Shown here one piece after another: positions 24,599 to 33,916 of a stretch of 64,000 nt of DNA. Positions within the stretch are counted from its first letter, which is position 1; every line of letters starts with the position of its first letter. The notes beneath the pieces were generated by a model. It did no database searches, was not told the origin of the DNA, and saw only the letters and a list, made by a program, of their open reading frames with translations. The translations under genes and the position numbers were made by a program. The DNA is from Pirellulaceae bacterium (GTDB lineage: Bacteria > Planctomycetota > Planctomycetia > Pirellulales > Pirellulaceae). The stretch lies in NCBI GenBank assembly GCA_018402565.1, contig JAGYIQ010000011.1, forward strand, positions 1 through 64,000. Reading direction: 5' to 3'.

Positions 24599-25369
24599 TT
24601 AGAACCACCAGCCGCCGTTGACGTGCAGCGTTTGCCCGGTCATGTAGCTGGAGAGGTCCGACGCCAGGAACAGGATGACCTCCGAGATTTCGCGGGGTTC
24701 GGCAAACCGTCCCAAGGGGATCTGCTGCTGCATGAGGCGGCGATTCTCCTCGGGGATCGACTGGCCCATTTCGGTATCGACGACTCCGGGGGCCACCGCG
24801 TTGACTCGGATGTTGGACTTGGCCAGTTCTCGAGCGAGGACTTTGGTCAGACCCAGGACGCCAGACTTGGCCGCGGCATAATTGGCTTGGCCGAAGAAGC
24901 CCATGACGGCCGACAGCGAGGCGACGTTGATGATCTTGCCGCCGGGACTGAGGTGCAAGGCCGCCTGTTGGCAACTGTGAAAGACGCCCGAGAGGTTCGT
25001 GTCGATCACGCTGGACCATTCCTCCAGAGACATTTTCTTGATCGAGCGATCTCGGAGGATGCCGGCGTTGTTCACGACGATGTCCAGTCGCTGGAACTGG
25101 TCGATCGCCTGGGCGTACATTTGACTGACCTGAGCGGCGTCCCGGACGTCGGCTCCGAACGCGGCCGCCGCGTCGGGGCCGTGAGCCTGGGTGATCTCGG
25201 CCACGACCGCCTGGGCCAACTGCAAGTTTTGACCGGCATTGTCTGGGAAATAGTTGATTGCCACGCGGGCCCCTGCGGCCGCGAGGGTCAGGGCCGTCTG
25301 CCGACCGATGCCCTGGCCACCGCCTGTAATCAAAGCCACTTGAGGCGCCAAACTCACCGTCATGCTCAT
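24599..25369 (-). CDS. fabG: Short-chain dehydrogenase, FabG-type 3-oxoacyl-ACP reductase
   Basis: A 256-residue classical SDR. The cofactor motif is ITGGGQGIGRQ (TGxxxGIG), then VVNNAGILRD, the catalytic Ser in NVASLSAVMG and Tyr/Lys in NYAAAKSG; it ends LHVNGGWWF, as in FabG. It would reduce 3-oxoacyl-ACP with NADPH. Several FabG paralogues per genome are usual, so it may not be the essential copy. The start is ATG 25369; MTVSLAPQ two codons later is also possible. It is the first gene of the leftward fabG / cysteine-desulfurase / HAD run. Confidence 0.85.
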   Translation of the reverse strand: MSMTVSLAPQVALITGGGQGIGRQTALTLAAAGARVAINYFPDNAGQNLQLAQAVVAEITQAHGPDAAAAFGADVRDAAQVSQMYAQAIDQFQRLDIVVNNAGILRDRSIKKMSLEEWSSVIDTNLSGVFHSCQQAALHLSPGGKIINVASLSAVMGFFGQANYAAAKSGVLGLTKVLARELAKSNIRVNAVAPGVVDTEMGQSIPEENRRLMQQQIPLGRFAEPREISEVILFLASDLSSYMTGQTLHVNGGWWF

Positions 25370-25509
25370 GTCAAAACTCCTGGAAAAATCTCGCGGTTGA
25401 CGACGCGATGCTAACCGCCGGTTGCCGCAGGGCCATCACTCCCACCGACTCGTGCGGGAGGAGCAACCGCGGGCGCCCCGACTCCCCGGGGCATGCGGTT
25501 TGTTGATTT

Positions 25510-25672
25510 GTAACCGTTCACGGGTGGGAGGTGATACATGGGGCTGGTGCATTCCGCAAGTCGGAGGGTTCTCGGGGCAAACCGATAGCGTTCTCCAGTT
25601 GCTGTGACTCGCAAACAACCGACTGGTTAGCCCGACTTGCTGCATGACACCCTACGAGGCGTGAACGGTTAC
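25510..25672 (+). mobile_element. 163-bp IS66-like MITE, copy c, inserted in a MITE2
   Basis: Perfect GTAACCGTTCACG/CGTGAACGGTTAC ends. Flanks GTTGATTT (25502-25509) and GTTGATTT (25673-25680) are identical 8-bp duplications. The target was the left end of a MITE2 element, whose remainder continues at 25681. Confidence 0.93.
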
Positions 25673-25700
25673 GTTGATTTTTCGGTAGCGGACTGCGTCA

Positions 25701-25931
25701 AGGGCTTGTTGATTTTTCCGTAGCGGAATGCGTCAAGCATTTCGATTGAGGCGAAAACGCCGTGTTTTTGCCCGATTTTCTTGAATCGGGCAGCCCATTC
25801 GCGTGTCAGTCTGGAAAAATCAACAAGTCCTCAAGCGTTTCGATTGACTGGGAAACGCCGTGTTTTAGCCCGATTTTCTTGAATCGGGCAGCGAATTCGC
25901 GTGTCAGTCTGGAAAAATCAATAGGCCCCGT
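25701..25931. mobile_element. MITE2-family elements, one full and one left-truncated
   Basis: A full copy at 25701-25830 (GGGCTTGTTGATTTTTCC to GGAAAAATCAACAAG), then a second copy missing its left end to 25931. Both carry the inner hairpin GCCCGATT-TTCTTG-AATCGGGC. From 25931 to 26172 I see only the leader of the reductase gene, with TTGACT at 26064 but no good -10. Confidence 0.75.
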
Positions 25932-26172
25932 GCCCCTGCGGTGATTTAAGCACAGACCCGCCGCGTCGACGACCCCGGGCGGCCAGCGATTGGAAAGCGG
26001 GCTTTGGGCGGCGTCGATCGGCTACCCTGCGACGTCCGCGACGGGGCAGCCAGCGGGTTAATCTTGACTAAACTTATCAACATGGTAATGATGGAGCCTT
26101 CGGCAGCTGGCTGGCGGCCGATTTTACTGGTTTCTCGGTGGGGGCGGGTACGCGGATAACGATTGCAAAACG

Positions 26173-27909
26173 ATGTCGAACGCCGTTTCAAACGTCAATT
26201 TGGAAGATGGGCCTCGGCCTGAGCACAGCAAAGTGGAGACGATCAAGTGGCAGAGCCGCTTTCTCCGCGGGCAGATCTCTGACGAGCTGATGGAGGGGAC
26301 CGACCATTTCACGGAGGACTCGGTCCAGTTGCTGAAGCATCACGGGATGTACCAGCAGGACGACCGGGACTTGCGAGCGGAGATGCGTGGCCAGGGCGAA
26401 AAGGGCAAAGCCTATATGATGATGCTGCGGACCCGTGTCCCGGGCGGCAAGATGACCGCCCAGCAGTTTGTGGGTGAGATGGAATTGGGCGACGCCTTGG
26501 GCAACGGCACGATGCGTTTGACCAGTCGCCAGGCGATCCAGCATCATGGGATCTTGAAGGAGAACTTGAAGACGGCGATCCAGCGGATCCATCAGTTGCG
26601 GTTGTCCACGTTGGGCGCTTGCGGCGATGTGAATCGCAACGTGATGGCTTGCCCGTTGCCGATCAATCGACCGTGTTATCATCAGGTCCAGGCGCTGGCC
26701 GATCAATTGTCGGACTATTTTTTGCCGCAATCGAACGCCTACTTTGAGATCTGGTTGAAGGACCTGCAATCGGGCGAGCAGGAATGCGCGCTGCAGATGG
26801 ATGCCGAGCGCGAGCCGATCTACGGCTCGGTGTACTTGCCGCGGAAGTTCAAGGCGGCGATTGCCTTTGCCTTCGACAACAGCGTTGACGTGCAGACCAA
26901 CGATTTGGCCCTGGTGGCGGTGGTCGAGCAGGATACGGTGGTGGGCTACAACATCATGGTCGGAGGTGGCATGGGCATGACCCCGGCCAAGAAGACGACC
27001 TTCGCGGCCTTGGCTCTGCCGCTGTGTTTCTCAACTCCCGAAAATGTGATTGCGATCTGTCGCGCGGTGGTGGAAGTGCAGCGTGATTTTGGCAATCGCG
27101 AGGATCGCAAGCACGCGCGGTTGAAGTACTTGATCCGGGATTGGGGGATCGAAAAATTTCGTGACCATGTCGCCCAGTACTGGGGGCAGGCATTGACGCC
27201 ATCGCGAGACTTGCCGATCACCGCGGTACATGACGCGTTGGGCTGGATCGACCAGGAAGACGGTCGGTGGTGTTACGGGTTGAATGTGGAAAACGGTCGG
27301 ATTGTGGATCGACCGGGCCTGCAACTCAAGTCGGCGCTCCGCGAGATCTGTGAGCGTTTGACGCCAGCGATCCGTATCACGGCCCAGCAGAGTGTCTTGT
27401 TCTGCGATTTGACTCCTGAGCAAAAGCCGATATTGGAAGAAATTCTGGTTCGTCACCAAATCAAACGCAGCGAGGACTACCTGCCCACGCGACGATGGTC
27501 GATGGCCTGTGTGGCCTGGCCGACGTGCGGCCTGTCGATCACCGAAAGCGAGCGTGCCTTGCCGGGGATCATGGATGGCTTCGAGGGGCACTTGCGGGAG
27601 TTGGGCCTACAGGACGAACCGATCCACGTGCGGATGACCGGTTGCCCCAACGGCTGTGCTCGGCCCTACAATGCTGAGATCGGCTTGGTGGGCAAGGCCA
27701 AGGAAAAGTACACCGTTTATTTGGGGGGCTCGCATTTGGGCACTCGCTTGGCCTACATCTACAAGGACATGGTGCCCCACGATGACGTGGTGCCGGAGTT
27801 GGCGGCGGTGCTGCGAGTGTTTCAGCGCCAGCGGATACCCGGTGAACATTTTGGTGACTTCTGCGATCGCTTGGGCCAGGAGGCCTTGTTGGCCGCCGTC
27901 GGCTCATGA
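26173..27909 (+). CDS. Sulfite/nitrite reductase hemoprotein (CysI-like)
   Basis: 578 residues with two siroheme reductase repeats. The N-terminal half has MRLTSRQAIQHHGIL and GACGDVNRNVMACP; the C-terminal half binds the 4Fe-4S/siroheme pair through ACVAWPTCGLSITE (C-x5-C) and TGCPNGCARPYNAE (C-x3-C). Length and motifs fit the sulfite reductase beta subunit, which reduces sulfite to sulfide with six electrons; a ferredoxin-nitrite reductase is the alternative. No flavoprotein subunit lies nearby, which favours a ferredoxin donor. It is translationally coupled (ATGA) to the downstream RNA methyltransferase gene. Confidence 0.85.
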   Translation: MSNAVSNVNLEDGPRPEHSKVETIKWQSRFLRGQISDELMEGTDHFTEDSVQLLKHHGMYQQDDRDLRAEMRGQGEKGKAYMMMLRTRVPGGKMTAQQFVGEMELGDALGNGTMRLTSRQAIQHHGILKENLKTAIQRIHQLRLSTLGACGDVNRNVMACPLPINRPCYHQVQALADQLSDYFLPQSNAYFEIWLKDLQSGEQECALQMDAEREPIYGSVYLPRKFKAAIAFAFDNSVDVQTNDLALVAVVEQDTVVGYNIMVGGGMGMTPAKKTTFAALALPLCFSTPENVIAICRAVVEVQRDFGNREDRKHARLKYLIRDWGIEKFRDHVAQYWGQALTPSRDLPITAVHDALGWIDQEDGRWCYGLNVENGRIVDRPGLQLKSALREICERLTPAIRITAQQSVLFCDLTPEQKPILEEILVRHQIKRSEDYLPTRRWSMACVAWPTCGLSITESERALPGIMDGFEGHLRELGLQDEPIHVRMTGCPNGCARPYNAEIGLVGKAKEKYTVYLGGSHLGTRLAYIYKDMVPHDDVVPELAAVLRVFQRQRIPGEHFGDFCDRLGQEALLAAVGS

Positions 27910-29246
27910 CCTGGCAGATTTTTGCCTCCTCGGCGCCGGGTCTGGAACGCTTATTGGCCGACGAGATCCACGGGTTGGTGCCGGTTGATTTTCACACGAG
28001 TCACCGCCCATCGGCGATTGAAGTCGTACCGGGAGGCGTGTCGTTTGGCGGCTCGACCGAGACGTTGGGGCACGCCTTGGTCGGCTTGGGCTTGGCCGCT
28101 CGGGTGTTGGTCCGCGTCGCTGAGTTCCCGGTCCGGCATCTGAACGAATTGGAGAAATCGGTCGCTCGGTTGCCCTGGTCCGATTGGTTGCGACCCACCG
28201 AGCCCCTTGAGATTCGCGCGACCGCAAAAAAATCCAAGTTATTCCACACGGGGGCCATCCAAGAACGAGTCGCGCGGGGGATCCAGCGAGCGGGCGGCCC
28301 CGCAGCGGCCACCGTTGAGGCGGTCGTGGGCGGGCAGGCCAAGCCCACCGCGGGAGAGTTGGCGAGCCAGACGGCTGGAGGGCAGGCAGGACCGCAGACC
28401 AACGAGTCGGACGAGGCATCCGAACGCGTGTTGGACGGCACATGGGAGGGAGGCGAACGCGTCCATCCGGCGGTCGTGGTCCGGATCGAACGGGATCGGT
28501 GCATGCTGTCTCTGGATGTCAGTGGCCAGCCGCTGCATCGTCGCGGCTATCGCGTGAATCCATACCGGGCACCGCTGCGAGAGGACTTGGCACGGGCCCT
28601 GGTGATTGTCTCGGGTTGGGACCGGCGCCAGCCTTTGGTCGATCCTTGCTGCGGATCGGGCACGGTGTTGATCGAGGCCGCGTTGTGGGCCAACCGCATT
28701 CCACCGGGTCTGGGACGCGAATTTGCATTGGGGGCGACCGCACTGAGCGATCCGGCTGGCATCCGAGCGATCAAACGCCAGCGGCTGGGCTGGGCCGAGG
28801 CAACGGTCGGCGAGGGACGGTTGGCGGGGTTCGATCGCGACCCGAACGCCATTGCAGCGGCCCAATTGAATTGGCAGCAGTGGCACGCGCAGTTGACACG
28901 CGTCGGCGATTTTGACGCCGGCCCTGGGGTCTGTGGCGGGCAGTTTCCAACGATCGAGTGGGAAGCGCAAGATGTGATGCGATTGGCGATCCGCGAGACG
29001 CCGGTCACCTGGGTGACGAACCCGCCCTGGGGCGATCGCATTCAACCTTCGGGTAAATTGGTGTTCCTCTACCAGCGACTGGGTGAGTTGCGTCGCCAGT
29101 CGGGGCCCGCCTCGCGACTGGCCTTGATCACCTTGCACCGCGAGTTGGCCTACAAGACGGGAGTGCCACTGGGGTCGGCCTTCTTGACCGATGCGGGTGG
29201 GCTCAAAGTCAATGCCTTTGTTGAGTCGGATTCGGCAACCCGTTGA
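27906..29246 (+). CDS. RlmL/YpsC-type RNA guanine methyltransferase
   Basis: 446 residues. The N-terminus is a THUMP-like RNA-binding region (IFASSAPGLERLLADE.., LEIRATAKKSKLFHTG). The catalytic domain has LVDPCCGSGTVLIEAA (SAM binding) and TWVTNPPWGDRI (the NPPY-type motif with Trp for Tyr). Together these fit N2-guanine methylation of 23S rRNA. A ~60-residue Ala/Gly/Gln-rich insert around residue 140 separates the domains. The start overlaps the CysI stop by ATGA, so translation of the two is probably coupled, although no functional link is known. Confidence 0.8.
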   Translation: MTWQIFASSAPGLERLLADEIHGLVPVDFHTSHRPSAIEVVPGGVSFGGSTETLGHALVGLGLAARVLVRVAEFPVRHLNELEKSVARLPWSDWLRPTEPLEIRATAKKSKLFHTGAIQERVARGIQRAGGPAAATVEAVVGGQAKPTAGELASQTAGGQAGPQTNESDEASERVLDGTWEGGERVHPAVVVRIERDRCMLSLDVSGQPLHRRGYRVNPYRAPLREDLARALVIVSGWDRRQPLVDPCCGSGTVLIEAALWANRIPPGLGREFALGATALSDPAGIRAIKRQRLGWAEATVGEGRLAGFDRDPNAIAAAQLNWQQWHAQLTRVGDFDAGPGVCGGQFPTIEWEAQDVMRLAIRETPVTWVTNPPWGDRIQPSGKLVFLYQRLGELRRQSGPASRLALITLHRELAYKTGVPLGSAFLTDAGGLKVNAFVESDSATR

Positions 29247-29400
29247 GCATGAAAAAGCCGCGGAGGTCGACTGACAGCCACGGCGGAGGGGATCCGAGTA
29301 GTGCGTTTTGAGCCGAGCATCGGCCTGCCCGAGCACTGGCATTGACGGTTCGGCAACTGGGGACTGCACGGCAACGGGGCTGCCGGCCTTCCCCGTCGAT

Positions 29401-29438
29401 TATTTACAGCGCCAACAGCTATTTACAGCGCCAACAGC
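29401..29438. repeat. 19-bp perfect tandem duplication at the E2 3' end
   Basis: TATTTACAGCGCCAACAGC occurs twice without a gap. The right copy contains the E2 stop codon and its last four codons; the left copy lies just after it. It looks like a recent duplication of the gene's 3' end. Confidence 0.9.
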
Positions 29439-30785
29439 AGGCGACTGGGTGCCTTCAGGTAGCCGATGATGTCGTTGAGGAACCGGGCGGCCATGGCACC
29501 ATCGATCAAGCGGTGGTCGTACGACAGGCTGAGCGGCATCATCAACCGTGGCTTGATTTCGTCACCGATGACGACGGGCAGTTTCCGAGTGCGTCCCAAC
29601 AGCAGGATCGCGGACTCGGGCACGTTGATGATCGGCGTGGAGTAGGTTCCACCGATCGCGCCCAAGTTGCTGATCGTGAACGTGCTGCCCCGGAGGTCCT
29701 CGATCGCAAAATTGTTATCGCGAGCGTTGGTGGCGATGGTTTGCAGTTGCCGGGCGATGGCCGGGATCGACAATTGATCGGCGTTCCGCAGGCTGGGGAC
29801 GACCAAGCCACGATCGGTATCCACGGCGATACCGATGTTGACGTACTTTTTGTAAATGATCAGGCCCTGTTCCATGTCTACCGAGGCATTGATGGACGGG
29901 TTCTGTTTGAGGGCCATGGCCACGGCTTTGATGACAAACGGCATCGAGGTCAGCTTGATGCCCTGGGCAGCGTAGTCGTCCTTGCTGCTGCGGCGGAAAT
30001 CCTCCAGATCGGTGACGTCGGCGTCGTCGAAGTTGGTGACGCGGGGTGCCGTCGTCCACGACTCGTGCATCTTGTTGGCAATTGTCTTGCGGATGCGACT
30101 CATTTTCTCCACGGTCACGGGTCCGAACCCGTCGGATTCGCCAGCGACTTCCGCGGGGGCAGCCGACTTGGTCAGGCTACCCATGGGCGGCCGCGAGCCG
30201 CTCTTGACGATCTCCAAGATGTCTTCACGCTGGATCCTTCCGCCGGGTCCCGTGCCTTTGACTTGGCTGATATCCACGCCGATCTCGCGAGCGAAACGGC
30301 GCATCGTTGGGCTGGCGGGGATCAAGGCCCCATCGGTGCTGGCTACTGCCACGGCGGGTTGCCGCCGGAGCCGCCGCTGCCGGAGCCGGAGTTGCTGGAG
30401 CTGGAGCTGGAGCCGGAGCGGGCTTGGCTGCAACCGGTTCCGGAGCTGGAGCTGCCGGTGCCGGAGCCGGAGCCGCTGGAGCTGGGCGGGCTTTGGCTGC
30501 AACCGGTGCCGGTGCTGGTGCTGGTGCCGGTGCTGGAGCCGCGCCGCTGGTGGCTTCGATGCGGAACAGGGCCTGGCCCACGGCGACGGTGTCACCTTCC
30601 TTGATCAGGATCTCGACGATTTTGCCGGCCGCATCGGAGGGTACGTTGGCGGTGGCTTTATCGGTTTCAATTTCCAGTAGTGACTGGTCTTTGGTGACGG
30701 TGTCGCCTACTTTGACGAACAGTTCCAGGACTTCGCCGGATTCCACGCCATCGCCCAAGCTAGGCAGTTTGATTTCGCTGGCCAT
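29423..30785 (-). CDS. Pyruvate dehydrogenase E2 (dihydrolipoyl acetyltransferase), apparent frameshift
   Basis: Carries the acetyl group from pyruvate dehydrogenase to CoA. The lipoyl domain starts at ATG 30785 (MASEIKLPSLGDG) with the lipoyl lysine in EIETDKATANVP. An Ala-Pro linker follows, then the E3/E1-binding domain (SPTMRRFAREIGVDISQVKG) and the catalytic domain ending at LSYDHRLIDGAMAARF (His and Asp of the active site). The first ~140 codons are in one frame and the rest in another; they join at about 30359, where removing one A of GCGGCAACCC (coding strand) gives a continuous protein. The linker is low complexity, so an assembly error is quite possible. It lies just downstream of aceE. 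Confidence 0.85.
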
Positions 30786-30894
30786 CAGTATTTCTATCTT
30801 TCCAGAGATTATGAAACGACGATTGGGGTCACTCGGCCCAGAGTCCATCGCGGCGTTGCCCGTCCGCCGCAATCGACTGGGTCAGCCACGGGGA

Positions 30895-33621
30895 TCAAGC
30901 GTACAGCGCGTTGACTTTTTCCGGGTTGACATCCAGATCTTGGATCGCGCGAGCGACGTCGGCGGCGGCGATCTTGCCCTGGAGGCTCAGTTGGTACAGG
31001 GCGGCGATCGTCACGCAAGCGGCATCGACTTCGAAGTGACGCCGGAGTGCTGGGCGGGTCTCGCTGCGTCCCATGCCGTCGGTTCCCAGGACAAAGTAAT
31101 CGCCGGGGATCCAGGGCTGGACTTGTTCCGCCAGGGCTCGCACGTAGTCGCTGGCGGCGATGAATGGCCCATGATGACCGGCCAAGACCTTTTCCACGTA
31201 GCTTTGACGCGGGGCTTCGGTCGGGTGGAGCATGTTCCAACGTCGGCAGGATTGGGCGTCGCGGCGCAATTCCGTGTAGCTGGTGACACTCCACACGTCG
31301 GAGGCGATTTGGTAGCGTTCGGCCAGGATACGTTGGGCGTCGAGGACGCTGTTCATGATAGCGCCGGAGCCGAACAGTTGCACGCGATGCTGCGCGCCTT
31401 TGACCTCGGAGCTGGAGAACTTGTAGATCCCGCGAATGATGCCTTCCTCGACACCGGCGGGCATGGCCGGTTGTAGGTAGTTGTCATTGCCGACCATGAT
31501 GTAATAGATGCCGTTTTCACCTTCTTGGTACAGCCGACGCAGGCCATCGAAGATGATCGTGGCGGTTTCGTAATTGAAGGCCGGGTCGTACGAGCGGACC
31601 GTGGGGAAGGCGATGGCATTGAGCAGGCTGTGCCCGTCTTGATGCTGCAAGCCCTCGCCGTTGAGGGTGGTGCGTCCCGCGGTGCCACCCAGGAGGAAGC
31701 CCTTGGCCTTCATGTCTGCGGCGGCCCAGATCAAGTCGCCAATGCGTTGGAAGCCAAACATCGAGTAATAAATAAAGAACGGGATCATGTTGACGCCGTG
31801 GGCCGAGTAGGCCGTGCCAGCCGCATTGAAGCTGGCCATCGAACCGGCCTCCGAGATCCCCTCTTCCAGGATCTGGCCACTGGTGGATTCCTTGTAGTAG
31901 GCCACCTGATCCGAGTCCACGGGATCGTAGAGTTGTCCGAACGGGGCGTAGATACCGACCTCGCGGAACATGCCTTCCATACCGAACGTGCGCGACTCGT
32001 CGGGCACGATCGGGACAACGTACTTGCCGATCTTGTCGTCCTTGGCCAGTCGCGACAGCAAGCGAACGACGCCCATCGTGGTGGACAATTCTTTGTTGTA
32101 GTCGCGTTCGATGGCCTTGCGATGATCGTCGAAGGTCGGGACCTCGATTCGCGGCGCCTCGGTCGGGCGACTGGGGACCGACCCCCCGAGTTCTTCGCGC
32201 CGTTGCAGCAGGTACTTCATCTCCTGGCTGTCTGCCGGTGGGCGATAGAACGGCATCTTGGCCACTTCCGAATCGGAGACGGGGATGCCGAAGCGGTTGC
32301 GGAAGTGCATCAACTGCTCTTCGTCCATCTTCTTTTGGTTGTGGGCCACGTTGCGACCTTCACCGGCCTCGCCCAGTCCATAGCCCTTGACGGTCTTGGC
32401 CAAAATCACCGTCGGCCGACCCTGGCAGTTGACGGCCGCCTGGTAGGCAGCGAACACTTTTTCCGGATCATGTCCACCGCGACGGATGCTCTCCAGTTTC
32501 TCGTCGGAGAGGTTTTTCACCAATTCCAACAATTCAGGATATTTGCCGAAGAACTTTTCGCGGATGTAGCTGCCCGGCGCCACGCTGAACTTCTGGTACT
32601 CGCCGTCCACGCATTCTTCCATGCGGCGGATCAGCAGGCCCGATTGGTCCTTGGCCAACAGTTGGTCCCACTCGGACCCCCAGACGACCTTGATGACGTT
32701 CCAGCCCGCTCCGCGGAACACGGCCTCCAGTTCCTGGATGATCTTGCCATTGCCGCGGACGGGTCCGTCCAGTCGCTGCAGATTGCAGTTGACGACGAAG
32801 CAGAGGTTGTCCAGTTTCTCGCGGGAAGCCAGCGTGATGGCACCCAGGGTCTCCGGTTCGTCGCATTCGCCGTCGCCCAAGAACGCCCAAACACGTTGTC
32901 GCGAGGTGTCCTTGAGATCCCGATTTTGCAGGTAGCGATTGAACCGAGCTTGGTAGATGGCCATGATCGGAGCCAAGCCCATCGAGACGGTGGGATACTC
33001 CCAGAAATTCGGCATCAACCAAGGATGCGGGTAAGACGACAGGCCGGGTTGGTCTTGCAGTTCGCGGCGGAAGTTCGACAGATGCTCCTCCGTCAAACGG
33101 CCCTCCAAAAAGGCACGCGAATAAATGCCGGGCGAAGCGTGACCCTGGAAATACACATGGTCGCCATCAAACCCCGACTCACCACGCCCGCGGAAGAAGT
33201 GGTTGAAGGCGACTTCATACAGCGTCGCGCTGCTGGCGAAGGTCGAAATGTGGCCGCCCAAACCCTCGTGATACTTGTTGGCTCGCACCACCATCGCCAC
33301 CGCATTCCAACGGATCATGCTCTTGATCCGCCGCTCGATCTCGCGATTGCCCGGATAGGTCGGCTGCTGCGATGCCGGAATGGTATTGATATAAGGCGTA
33401 TTCAAGCCGAACGGCAGGTCCACGCCCTCTTGCCGAGCCTGATTCTCCAGGGCTTCCAGGATGTACCGGGCCCGATCGATGCCGCGGCTGCGAATGATGT
33501 ACTGCAGGGACTCCAGCCATTCGCGCGTTTCTACGGGATCCGTATCAGCCCCTTGAGCCGCAGCGTCGAGCGGGAACGGCAAACGGTCAGACGGTATCTC
33601 GGAACGAACGACATCGGACAT
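30895..33621 (-). CDS. aceE: Pyruvate dehydrogenase E1, homodimeric type
   Basis: 908 residues, near the usual ~890. It decarboxylates pyruvate with thiamine diphosphate and loads the E2 lipoyl arm. The ThDP motif is FLGDGECDEPETLGAIT...VVNCN; N-terminal GHISTFASSATLYEVAFNHFF and C-terminal GMGRSETRPALRRHFEVDA are typical of AceE. ATG 33621 has AAAGGTG about 6 bases upstream. E2 lies 110 bp downstream in the same direction, so they form the PDH operon; no E3 gene is visible here. A perfect TATAAT lies about 60 bp upstream. Confidence 0.95.
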   Translation of the reverse strand: MSDVVRSEIPSDRLPFPLDAAAQGADTDPVETREWLESLQYIIRSRGIDRARYILEALENQARQEGVDLPFGLNTPYINTIPASQQPTYPGNREIERRIKSMIRWNAVAMVVRANKYHEGLGGHISTFASSATLYEVAFNHFFRGRGESGFDGDHVYFQGHASPGIYSRAFLEGRLTEEHLSNFRRELQDQPGLSSYPHPWLMPNFWEYPTVSMGLAPIMAIYQARFNRYLQNRDLKDTSRQRVWAFLGDGECDEPETLGAITLASREKLDNLCFVVNCNLQRLDGPVRGNGKIIQELEAVFRGAGWNVIKVVWGSEWDQLLAKDQSGLLIRRMEECVDGEYQKFSVAPGSYIREKFFGKYPELLELVKNLSDEKLESIRRGGHDPEKVFAAYQAAVNCQGRPTVILAKTVKGYGLGEAGEGRNVAHNQKKMDEEQLMHFRNRFGIPVSDSEVAKMPFYRPPADSQEMKYLLQRREELGGSVPSRPTEAPRIEVPTFDDHRKAIERDYNKELSTTMGVVRLLSRLAKDDKIGKYVVPIVPDESRTFGMEGMFREVGIYAPFGQLYDPVDSDQVAYYKESTSGQILEEGISEAGSMASFNAAGTAYSAHGVNMIPFFIYYSMFGFQRIGDLIWAAADMKAKGFLLGGTAGRTTLNGEGLQHQDGHSLLNAIAFPTVRSYDPAFNYETATIIFDGLRRLYQEGENGIYYIMVGNDNYLQPAMPAGVEEGIIRGIYKFSSSEVKGAQHRVQLFGSGAIMNSVLDAQRILAERYQIASDVWSVTSYTELRRDAQSCRRWNMLHPTEAPRQSYVEKVLAGHHGPFIAASDYVRALAEQVQPWIPGDYFVLGTDGMGRSETRPALRRHFEVDAACVTIAALYQLSLQGKIAAADVARAIQDLDVNPEKVNALYA

Positions 33622-33677
33622 GGATTCACCTTTCGGGTGGGAGGTTGGGTAGGAACCAACGGACCAAACGACGCGAT

Positions 33678-33706
33678 ATTATAGCGAGTTTTTTCCGGAT
33701 TAACAG
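33678..33706 (-). promoter_or_regulatory. Candidate aceE promoter
   Basis: On the minus strand, TATAAT (33683-33678) lies 17 bp from CTGTTA (33706-33701), which matches only 3 of 6 -35 positions. The transcript would have a leader of about 50 bases before the aceE start. Only the -10 is convincing. Confidence 0.45.
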
Positions 33707-33916
33707 ACGCGGCCACCGACAAACCCACGACCCGCCGTTTGACCCCCGTTTCTGATTTTGGAGCGTTTTCCTGCCCCGCAAAACTCGTTTAAGGGTGCTT
33801 GTTTTCTCTTTGTGGTTGGCTCAGTGGCTGTTCCGCGGCGTGTTGGCATCCCGCCACGACACGGGGTGGGCGACCGGAACGCGCGGGGGTGGCTCCCAGG
33901 CCAATCGGCTGGGCCG

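Noticed and set aside
28239..29369. 376-residue minus-strand frame
   Set aside because: Antisense to the RlmL-like methyltransferase gene, without motifs.
31525..33684. 719-residue plus-strand frame
   Set aside because: Fully antisense to aceE, which has clear motifs along its whole length; long antisense frames are expected in GC-rich genes.
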